A DNA stretch of 32,155 nucleotides from Actinomycetota bacterium (GTDB taxonomy: Bacteria > Actinomycetota > Acidimicrobiia > Acidimicrobiales > CADCSY01): NCBI GenBank assembly GCA_004366205.1, contig SIRW01000057.1, forward strand, positions 1-32,155, given 5' to 3'. Below the pieces are notes generated by a model. That model made no database searches. It was not told the DNA's origin and worked only from the letters and a program-made list of their open reading frames with translations. Below are positions 8,719-17,328 of this stretch, one piece after another (positions within the stretch are counted from its first letter, which is position 1; each line of letters opens with the position of its first letter). Position numbers and translations under genes: made by a program.

Positions 8719-9875
8719 CACGTCCTCCCCATGGCGCGGTCGGGCCGGAAGGGGCGGACGGCCTCGGGCACCGCCGCGCCCGTCACCAGGGCGGTCACGG
8801 CATCCGCGGTCAGCGGGGCGAGGAGGATGCCGTTGCGGTGGTGGCCCGTCGCCACCACCAGGCCCTCGAGGGCGCCGGGGCCGATCAGCGGGGCGTTGTC
8901 GGGCGACCCGGGTCGCAGGCCGGCGAGGGCCTCCACGAGCTCGAGCTCGGCGATCCCGGGCACCAGCTCGTAGGCGTCGCGGAGCAGCTCGTGCACGGCG
9001 CCGGCGGTGACCCGGGTGTCGAAGCCCTGCTCCTCCACGGTCGCGCCGATGACGAGCTCGCCGTCGGCGCGAGGCACGAGGTACACGCTGTTGCCGTGGA
9101 CCAGGCCCCGGACTGTACCGGCGAGGAGCGGACCGCCGGCGGGGCCGCGCAGCCGGAGGATCTGGCCCTTCACGGGGCGCACCCGGGGGCGGGCGTGCTC
9201 GGGCAGGCCGTCGATCCGTCCGGACCAGCAGCCGGCGGCGAGCACCACGTGGGCGGCGGTCAGGTGGGTGTCGCCCGTGGTCCGGACGCCCGTGACGCGC
9301 TCGCCGGCGACGGTCACGGCGGCGGCGGCGTCGGCGAGCACCTCGACACCGGCCCGGGCGCAGGCCTCCAGCAGCGCCGCCACGAGGCGGCGGTTGTCGA
9401 CCTGGTGGTCGCCGGCGACGAGCAGCCCGGCGCGCACCCGGGGGCTGAGCAGGGGTTCGCGGGCCCGGCACTGGCTGGCGCGCAGCGGCTCGACGGTGAG
9501 GCCCAGCCGCAGCTGGAAGTCGTGCAGGTCGCGCAGCACGGCGGCGTCGTCGCCGTCCATCGCCACGGCGAGCGTGCCGGACGTGCGGTAGCCCACGTCC
9601 AGTCCGGTGGCGGCCTCGAGGTCGGCGACGAAGCCGGGGTAGCGCCGGGCCGCGGCCAGGTTCAGGGCGAGGAGCGCCTCCTCGCCGTAGTGGACCTCGG
9701 TGACCGGGGCGAGCATGCCCGCGGCGGCCCACGACGCCGCCCGGCCGGGGTGGGGGTCGAGCACGGTGACCGTGCAGCCGGCCCGGGCCGCCTGCCAGGC
9801 GGCGGCCAGGCCGACGGCCCCGCCGCCCACGACGACGACGTCGCGCGGGGCGGCGCCCTCGCCGCTCGCCGTCAT
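8718..9875 (-). CDS. thiO: Glycine oxidase ThiO
   Basis: A 385-residue FAD-dependent amine oxidase (DAO family) that oxidises glycine to iminoacetate (dehydroglycine) for thiazole synthesis in aerobes. The N-terminal Rossmann motif is VVVVGGGAVGLAAAW, with the acidic end of the second strand at VLDPHPG. The C-terminal FAD segment is GLRPGSPDNAPLIG followed by GHHRNGILLAPLTA. I chose ATG 9875 (MTASGEG) because GGGAGCC lies 8 nt upstream. An in-frame ATG at 9902 has no SD and would add nine residues (MGACHGSQR) outside the domain. First gene behind the TPP riboswitch; its stop overlaps the thiS start. Confidence 0.93.
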
Positions 9876-9924
9876 CCGCTGGCTCCCATGGCACGCTCCC
9901 ATGGCGGGGACGGGAGACCTGCGT

Positions 9925-10025
9925 ACCGACTCCCTGCGCCGGCATGACCCGGATCAGGTTCTGACGGTCGGGGGCTCCCGAGCCCACCCTCTCAGCCCGA
10001 TGACATCGGGCTCCCGTGTCTCGGG
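9925..10025 (-). promoter_or_regulatory. TPP (THI-box) riboswitch
   Basis: Read on the minus strand, the leader carries all THI-box landmarks in order: a GCCCGAU/AUCGGGC hairpin (P3), CUGAGA (9995-9990), AACCUGAUC (9960-9952), and GGGUCAUGCCGGCGCAGGGA (9950-9931) with the P4-P5 residues that bind the pyrophosphate and pyrimidine. P1 can form between CCGA near 10022-10025 and UCGG near 9925-9928. It controls thiO-thiS-thiG-symporter. Between aptamer and start, CUCCCG (9916-9911) can pair with the thiO SD GGGAG, or with CGGGAG at the aptamer's 5' end. That suggests control of translation start by TPP. Confidence 0.95.
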
Positions 10026-10029
10026 CCCG

Positions 10030-10035
10030 AGCGTA
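10030..10035 (-). promoter_or_regulatory. -10 hexamer (TACGCT) of the thiamine operon
   Basis: TACGCT on the minus strand ends about 7 nt before the 5' edge of the TPP aptamer, so the RNA would begin at the aptamer itself, as is usual for riboswitch leaders. No clear -35 is seen. Confidence 0.5.
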
Positions 10036-10078
10036 TCCCCGGTGCCGCCCGCCCGCCAGAGCACCCCGGCCGCGACCG

Positions 10079-10495
10079 TCAGCGCAGCCGGCGGCCGGTC
10101 ACGCGGGCGACGGCGATCGCCACCCACTGGTTGCGCTCGCCGCGGGCCCACGGCTCGAGCGGCAGCATGGCGGACTGCTCCTCGACGCCCGGCGGCTCGA
10201 CGAAGGCCGCCGGGCCCTTGGCCAGCACGCTCCAGCCCGAGTGGTAGTGGACGTCGACGCCGTCGATCTGCAGCGACAGGTGCCGGCCGGCTCCGACGGC
10301 GTCGTGGATGACGCCCGGTCCCGTGCGGAACAGGAGCCGGTCGTCGTGGGCGACGAAGTTCACGGGCAGCACGTCGGGCCCGCCTTCGGCGTCGAAGGCG
10401 ATCCGGCCGAGGCGGGTGAGCCGCAGCAGGCGCCAGCACTCCTCCTCGGTCATGGGCTCGAGGGTCCCGGGTATGACGGTGGACTCGCTGGGCAC
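10079..10495 (-). CDS. Pyridoxamine 5'-phosphate oxidase-like flavin protein (Pyridox_ox_2 type)
   Basis: A 138-residue split-barrel protein. It follows the small PNPOx-like pattern: EECWRLLRLTRLGRIAF, DVLPVNFVAHDDRLLFRT, a polar segment (GPGVIHDAV) where flavin phosphate binds, IDGVDVHYHSGWSVLAKG, and a closing LEPWARG...VARVTGRRL. Members bind FMN or F420 and reduce or bind diverse small molecules; real PNPOx activity is not implied. The GTG at 10495 has AGGAGG four bases upstream. An in-frame ATG at 10513 overlaps the preceding USP stop as ATGA and is an equally possible start (144 residues). It is the last gene of a three-gene minus-strand unit with two USPs behind the operator at 11654. 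Confidence 0.85.
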   Translation of the reverse strand: MPSESTVIPGTLEPMTEEECWRLLRLTRLGRIAFDAEGGPDVLPVNFVAHDDRLLFRTGPGVIHDAVGAGRHLSLQIDGVDVHYHSGWSVLAKGPAAFVEPPGVEEQSAMLPLEPWARGERNQWVAIAVARVTGRRLR

Positions 10496-10509
10496 GGCGC
10501 CTCCTCGGC

Positions 10510-10965
10510 TCATCGCTCCGGCGGGGGCGGGACCACCAGCACCGGCGAGCGGGCCAGCTGCACGACCTGGTGGGCCGTGCTGCCCAGCGCGAGCCCCGGG
10601 GCGCCCCCCAACCCCCGGGTGCCGAGCACGATGAGGTCGACCGCCTCGTCCCGGGCCACGTCGAGCAGGGCGCTCACGGGTGACCCGTCGACCAGGAGGA
10701 GGCGGTGCGCCAGGCCGGACTCGACGAGCGGGGCGCACCAGAGGCCCTCGAACGCCGCCCGGATCTGGTCGCGGTGGGAGTGGCTGGGCACGACCTCGTC
10801 GGGGCCGAGGTGGGCGAGGAGCCCGACGGCGTGCACGGCGAGGACCTCGGCCCCGCACCGGCGGGCGAGGCCGACGGCCCACCGCAGCGCCGCTTCGGCG
10901 TTCCGGGACCCGTCGACGCCCACGAGGACGCGGTCGATGCGCAGCTGGCCGTCGATCTCACCCAT
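10510..10965 (-). CDS. Universal stress protein, single UspA domain (ATP-binding type)
   Basis: A 151-residue cytosolic USP. RVLVGVDGS (residues 12-20) opens the fold. The ATP-binding loop at residues 115-129 fits G-2x-G-9x-G-S exactly (GTRG...GST), so nucleotide binding is expected. The C-terminal strand is SPVLVVPPP. Start ATG 10965 is one base after the stop of the upstream membrane-tethered USP. Its stop overlaps a possible ATG of the PNPOx-like gene, so the three genes form one transcription unit. In mycobacteria several such USPs belong to the DosR regulon, which fits the operator 690 bp upstream at the head of this unit. Confidence 0.92.
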   Translation of the reverse strand: MGEIDGQLRIDRVLVGVDGSRNAEAALRWAVGLARRCGAEVLAVHAVGLLAHLGPDEVVPSHSHRDQIRAAFEGLWCAPLVESGLAHRLLLVDGSPVSALLDVARDEAVDLIVLGTRGLGGAPGLALGSTAHQVVQLARSPVLVVPPPPER

Positions 10966-10966
10966 G

Positions 10967-11596
10967 TCACCGTCCGGCGATCAGCACCGGGACCTTGCCG
11001 TCCCGGGCGAGCTCGCGGGCGACACTACCGAGGATCGCCCGCGACAGCCCGCGGCCCCGGTGGCCGACGACGACCAGGTCGTAGCCGCCCTCGACGGCGT
11101 GGCGGGCCAGGACGAGCGCCGGGGCGCCCGCCAGCACGAGCGTCTCTGGTCGGCGCGTCGCCTGGGCGGCGGCGTCGGCGAGAATCTGCTCGGCCCGCGC
11201 CCGGGCCGCCTCGGCGTCGGCCGGATACGGCGGTGGGCCGAGGTCGTCGTAGCTGGCGGTCTCGAAGTCGACGACGGTGACGAGCGTGAACCGCCCGAGG
11301 CGGTCGCCCAGCAGCTCCTCGACGGCCACGACGGCGGCCCGGGACTCGGGGGAGCCGTCGATGCCGACGAGCACGTCGACCGGTCCGGTGCCGGCCTCGC
11401 CCGCGGTGACCACCACGGGCGCGGCCTCCGCCTCGCGTCGCAGGCTGGCCAGCACGTAGGGCACCACGAACGGCCCGAACACGCCGCCGAGCACCACCCA
11501 GGCCCGGACGTTGTGGCCGCGCCGGGCCATCACGAGGCCGGCCGCTGCACCCACGACGATCCAGAGCGCCACCACCGACAGCACGAGCGTGGTCAT
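10967..11596 (-). CDS. Membrane-tethered universal stress protein (two-helix N-terminus + UspA)
   Basis: A 209-residue protein. Residues 1-22 form one hydrophobic helix (MTTLVLSVVALWIVVGAAAG). A short basic turn with RRGH follows, then a second helix (WVVLGGVFGPFVVPYVLA) to about residue 52. After a linker, a UspA domain starts at VDVLVGIDGS and carries the ATP loop GHRGRGLSRAILGS. The Usp domain should face the cytosol beneath the membrane. A close architectural paralog is at 16556-17218, sharing RRGH, W-x-x-LG and GPF. I chose ATG 11596 over the longer open frame because the helix begins there, although its SD is poor (GGTGGGGGC). First gene of the unit behind the operator at 11654-11667. 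Confidence 0.85.
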   Translation of the reverse strand: MTTLVLSVVALWIVVGAAAGLVMARRGHNVRAWVVLGGVFGPFVVPYVLASLRREAEAAPVVVTAGEAGTGPVDVLVGIDGSPESRAAVVAVEELLGDRLGRFTLVTVVDFETASYDDLGPPPYPADAEAARARAEQILADAAAQATRRPETLVLAGAPALVLARHAVEGGYDLVVVGHRGRGLSRAILGSVARELARDGKVPVLIAGR

Positions 11597-11653
11597 GCCC
11601 CCACCATGGCGCGCCCCGCCCCGGCGGACGAGGGCCGTCGGTCGCCGGCGGAT

Positions 11654-11667
11654 GGGACCAAAGGCCC
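11654..11667. promoter_or_regulatory. DevR/DosR-like operator between tethered USP and multicopper oxidase
   Basis: GGGACCAAAGGCCC matches the mycobacterial DosR core GGGACTWWAGTCCC at 12 of 14 positions and the local consensus. It lies 57 bp from the USP start (minus strand) and 99 bp from the oxidase start (plus strand). No convincing -10 hexamer sits at the usual 23-24 nt distance on either side, so which gene it serves is open. Confidence 0.55.
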
Positions 11668-11766
11668 TAGTCGGTGTGACGCACCTCCCTGCCCGGCACC
11701 CGCGCACGACGTGCACGCTCGTGCGCACCGTCCGCCGTGGGCGGTTCCCCCGATCCGAGGAGAGAC

Positions 11767-13095
11767 GTGGAACCCCGAAACCGTGACTTCTTCACCGGCT
11801 TCAGCGCGCTGACGGCGGTGGTGGCCCTCGTGTTCGCCGTGGTGGCCATGGGCCGTCCCGGCACCGCCCCGGTGAGCGCCGGCGGGGCGACCACCACGCT
11901 GCAGGTCACGCTGGGCGACAACTACATCGAGCCGGCGGCGCTGACGGCGCCGGCCGGCCGCGTCGTCCTCGACGTCGTCAACGGCGGGGTCGCACCCCAC
12001 GACGTGCACGTGGTCGAGACCGGCGCGGCCACACCGCTGCTCGACGCCGGCGAGCGGACCTCGCTCGACCTCGGTGTCCTGGCGCCCGGCACCTACACGC
12101 TGTACTGCGAGGTCCCCGGTCACCGGCCGGCGGGCATGGAGGCCACGCTCACGGTGACCGAGGGCGACGGGGCGGTCGTCGCCGACCCCGCCGACCACGG
12201 CGACCATGGCGACCACGGCGACGTCGACTGGCGCGGGCTCGACCGCAAGATGGCCGAGGGCCTGGCCGCCTTCCCCGCCGAGACCGAAGGCCTCGGTGGC
12301 GAGCTGCTCGCGCCCCGGATCCTGCCCGACGGCACGAAGGAGTTCGAGCTCACCGCCGCCATCACCGACTGGGAGGTCGAGCCCGGCCGGGTCGTGCAGG
12401 CCTGGACGTACAACGGCGTCGTGCCGGGCCCGACCATCAAGGTCGACGTCGGTGACCGGGTGCGGATCGTCCTGCACAACGAGCTGCCGATCTCGACCGA
12501 CCTCCACGCCCACGGCATCGACCTGCCGTTCGAGCAGGACGGCGTGGCCGGCCTGACCCAGCCCTTCGTGGAGCCCGGCCAGACCTTCGTCTACGAGTAC
12601 AACCCGCAGCGGCCCGCGGTGGCCATGTACCACCCGCACCACCACGCCCACCGGGGTGTGCCCAACGGCATGCTCGGCGCCTTCCTGGTCGGTGACATGC
12701 CGGTCCCCGAGGGCGTGACGGTGAGCCAGGAGCTGCCGATGGTGCTGAACGACGCGGGCGTGATCGGCTTCGCCCTCAACGGCAAGTCGTTCCCCGCCAC
12801 CGCGCCGGTCGTGGCCGGGCTCGACGACTGGGTGCTGATCCACTACATGAACGAGGGCCTCGAGGTGCACCCCATGCACCTGCACGGCCTCGAGCAGCTG
12901 GTCATCGCCAAGGACGGCTTCCCGCTGCCGGCGCCCTACCTGGCCGACACCGTGAACGTCGCCCCCGGCGAGCGCTTCAGCGTGCTCGTGCACGCCCACA
13001 CGCCGGGCGTCTGGGCCTTCCACTGCCACGTGCTGACCCACGCCGAGAACGACGACGGCCTGTTCGGCATGACGACGGCGTTCATCGTGGAGTGA
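11767..13095 (+). CDS. Membrane-anchored cupredoxin-multicopper oxidase (two-domain laccase type)
   Basis: A 442-residue exported copper enzyme. Residues 10-28 are a signal peptide or signal anchor. Residues 40-132 are a plastocyanin-like domain with its own type-1 copper ligands His78, Cys114, His119 and Met124. A His/Asp/Gly linker (HGDHGDHGD, 144-152) follows. Two oxidase cupredoxin domains then supply the trinuclear site: LHAHG (247, 249), YHPHH (289, 291), HPMHLHG (371, 373) and HCH (419, 421). The second type-1 site is His368, Cys420, His425 and Met435. All ligands for four oxidase coppers are present, so oxygen reduction is likely; the extra cupredoxin could pass in electrons. The reducing substrate is unknown. 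Start GTG 11767 has AGGAG five bases upstream. Confidence 0.88.
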   Translation: MEPRNRDFFTGFSALTAVVALVFAVVAMGRPGTAPVSAGGATTTLQVTLGDNYIEPAALTAPAGRVVLDVVNGGVAPHDVHVVETGAATPLLDAGERTSLDLGVLAPGTYTLYCEVPGHRPAGMEATLTVTEGDGAVVADPADHGDHGDHGDVDWRGLDRKMAEGLAAFPAETEGLGGELLAPRILPDGTKEFELTAAITDWEVEPGRVVQAWTYNGVVPGPTIKVDVGDRVRIVLHNELPISTDLHAHGIDLPFEQDGVAGLTQPFVEPGQTFVYEYNPQRPAVAMYHPHHHAHRGVPNGMLGAFLVGDMPVPEGVTVSQELPMVLNDAGVIGFALNGKSFPATAPVVAGLDDWVLIHYMNEGLEVHPMHLHGLEQLVIAKDGFPLPAPYLADTVNVAPGERFSVLVHAHTPGVWAFHCHVLTHAENDDGLFGMTTAFIVE

Positions 13096-13157
13096 CGGGC
13101 TGACGGGTCGCGGGCAGGGACGGGCGGCCTGAGCGGCCGGCCGGGTGGGCGGCGGGC

Positions 13158-15623
<2,466 letters not shown>

Positions 15624-15625
15624 CT

Positions 15626-16423
15626 ATGTTCAGCTCGATCGTCGTCCCCCTCGACCGTTCACGCCGGGCCGAGGAGGCCCTCCGTCCCGCCGCGTCGCTG
15701 GCGACGCGCTGGGGGGTGCCGGTCGACCTCGTCACCGTCTCGCTGCCCGTCGACGACCCCAACGACGACGAGCAGTACCTGAAGGAGGTGGCCGCCCGAG
15801 TGGAGGCGCCCGTCGCCGAGCAGCGCGTCCTGCAGGCCCGGTCGGCGGCTCCCGCGCTGCTCGAGCTGATCGACAACAAGCCCGACGCGCTCCCCTGCCT
15901 CACCTCCCACGGTCGCTCCGGCGTGGGCCAGCTCGTGCTCGGCAGCGTCAGCGAGGCGCTCGTGCGCGACCTGCACCGACCGGTGCTCCTCATCGGCCCG
16001 AACGCAGGCGGGCCGGTCGCCGGCGAGCGGGTGGTGGCCTGCCTCGACGGGTCCCCGCTGGCCGAGCGCATCCTCGAGCCGGCCGCCCGGTGGGCCCGCG
16101 AGCTCTCCGCGACCCTGTGGATCGTCCAGGTGCTCACGACGATGCCGCTCGCCATCGACAACGACCTGCTCGAGAGCGGCTACGCCCACCGCGTCGCCAG
16201 CGGCCTCGAGGACGGCGGGTTCTCGCCCGAGTGGGAGATCCTGCACGGCACCGACCCGGCGGACGCCATCGTCGAGCACGTCGCCGGCAGCGACGTGGCG
16301 CTCGTGGCCATGACCACCCACGGCCGATCCGGCCTCAGCCGCCTCGCCCTGGGCAGCGTCGCCATGCGGGTCGTGCACCGGGCATCCGTGCCCGTGCTGG
16401 TCCTCCGCCCCGTCGACCTGTAG
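15626..16423 (+). CDS. Tandem-domain universal stress protein
   Basis: A 265-residue protein with two UspA domains. Domain 1 runs from MFSSIVVPLDRS to about residue 130 and has SHGRSGVGQLVLGS, in which the first Gly of the ATP motif is replaced by Ser. Domain 2 starts at ERVVACLDGSPLAE and ends with THGRSGLSRLALGS and SVPVLVLRP, the first Gly again replaced (Thr). Nucleotide binding is therefore less certain than in the single-domain USPs. Start ATG 15626 has GGAGG seven bases upstream; a longer open frame from 15548 covers its operator and promoter and is rejected. It has its own DevR-like promoter. Its 3' end faces the tethered USP at 16556. Confidence 0.9.
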   Translation: MFSSIVVPLDRSRRAEEALRPAASLATRWGVPVDLVTVSLPVDDPNDDEQYLKEVAARVEAPVAEQRVLQARSAAPALLELIDNKPDALPCLTSHGRSGVGQLVLGSVSEALVRDLHRPVLLIGPNAGGPVAGERVVACLDGSPLAERILEPAARWARELSATLWIVQVLTTMPLAIDNDLLESGYAHRVASGLEDGGFSPEWEILHGTDPADAIVEHVAGSDVALVAMTTHGRSGLSRLALGSVAMRVVHRASVPVLVLRPVDL

Positions 16424-16426
16424 CGG

Positions 16427-16458
16427 CCCGGCCCCCGGCGCCGGACGGACGGGCCGGG
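16427..16458. terminator. Hairpin between convergent USP genes
   Basis: An 8-bp perfect inverted repeat (CCCGGCCC at 16427-16434, GGGCCGGG at 16451-16458) lies just after the tandem USP stop, in a 132-bp gap between converging genes. It could end transcription from either side. No T-run. The same gap repeats GGGCGCCCCGCG twice. Confidence 0.4.
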
Positions 16459-16555
16459 CGCCCCGCGTGCCACCGGGCGGCGGGACCCGACCCAACGCGC
16501 CACCACGGACGGGGCGCCCCGCGCGCCGGACGCCAGCGGCGCGCCCCCAGCGCGG

Positions 16556-17218
16556 TCAGACGGCGGCGCGGGCACGCGGCGCCCGGCGCTCGCCCCGCCC
16601 GGGCGCGGCCCCGGCGGCGAGCAGCACCGGGACGCCGCTGCGACGGGCGAGCCGGGTGGCGACGCTGCCCAGGACCGCCTTGCTCGCGCCCCGCCCCCGT
16701 GTGCCCACCACGAGCAGGTCGAAGCCCTCGTCGACGGCGTGGGCGGCAAGGGCGTCGGCCGCCCGGCCGTTCAGCAGGACGACGCCCGTCACCTGCGGGC
16801 CCAGGCGGGCCCGCTCGCGCTCGAGCAGGTCGGTCACCCTCGCCGTCTCGTCGGCCCAGGCCCGGGTGCCGGCGGCGGCGTCGTAGTCGAGCACGCTGGC
16901 GAGCACGAGCTCGCCGATGCGGGGGCCGAACAGCTCGACCGCGGCGCGGGCCGCGGCGGTCGCGGCGGCCGAGCCGTCGACGCCGACGAGCACGCGTAGC
17001 GGACCGGCCCGCCGGGGGGTGGACACCAGGGGCCGGGCGCCGATCTCGCCCTCCTTGCGGGCGGCGTCCACCGCCAGCACCGTCGAGAACGGCCCGAAAC
17101 CGATCCCGAGGCCGAGCCAGGGCACGAAGCTGTGGCCGCGCCGGTACATGGCCAGCGCCACCACCGCCCCCCAGAGGACCCAGGCGAGCAGCACGACGAG
17201 CGGAACCAGCAGGATCAC
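16556..17218 (-). CDS. Membrane-tethered universal stress protein (second paralog)
   Basis: A 220-residue protein with the same plan as the gene at 10967-11596: helix 1 (ILLVPLVVLLAWVLWGAVVALA), a YRRGH turn, helix 2 with WLGLGIGFGPF, a linker, and a UspA domain from LRVLVGVDGS with ATP loop GTRGRGASKAVLGS. The last 20 residues are Arg/Ala-rich. Shared RRGH and GPF motifs suggest a conserved two-helix module, not random anchors. The GTG start at 17218 has no clear SD. CACCCT lies 6 nt upstream and an inverted repeat 24 nt further, the same layout as the other DevR-like promoters. It is divergent from the acyl-CoA synthetase fusion. Confidence 0.85.
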   Translation of the reverse strand: MILLVPLVVLLAWVLWGAVVALAMYRRGHSFVPWLGLGIGFGPFSTVLAVDAARKEGEIGARPLVSTPRRAGPLRVLVGVDGSAAATAAARAAVELFGPRIGELVLASVLDYDAAAGTRAWADETARVTDLLERERARLGPQVTGVVLLNGRAADALAAHAVDEGFDLLVVGTRGRGASKAVLGSVATRLARRSGVPVLLAAGAAPGRGERRAPRARAAV

Positions 17219-17224
17219 GATCCC

Positions 17225-17268
17225 AGGGTGACACCCGACCGGGGCTCCGCCGTAGGGTCCGATGACCC
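17225..17268 (-). promoter_or_regulatory. DevR-like operator and -10 for the second tethered USP
   Basis: On the minus strand, GGGTCATCGGACCC (17268-17255, perfect GGGTC/GACCC arms) is followed by 24 nt, then CACCCT (17230-17225), 6 nt and the GTG. This is the weakest box by sequence but has the same spacing as the others. Its centre is 22 bp, about two helical turns, from the divergent box at 17277-17290. Confidence 0.45.
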
Positions 17269-17276
17269 GGATGAGC

Positions 17277-17320
17277 GGGCAGGACGTCCCTCCACCGCCA
17301 CCGTCGGGGCTCTCTAGGCT
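17277..17320 (+). promoter_or_regulatory. DevR-like operator and -10 for the GNAT/acyl-CoA synthetase gene
   Basis: GGGCAGGACGTCCC (17277-17290; GGGACGTCCTGCCC on the other strand, 11 of 14 to the local consensus) is followed after 24 nt by TAGGCT (17315-17320), then 8 nt and the GTG at 17329. A leaderless transcript is predicted. Confidence 0.6.
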
Positions 17321-17328
17321 GCGACGCC

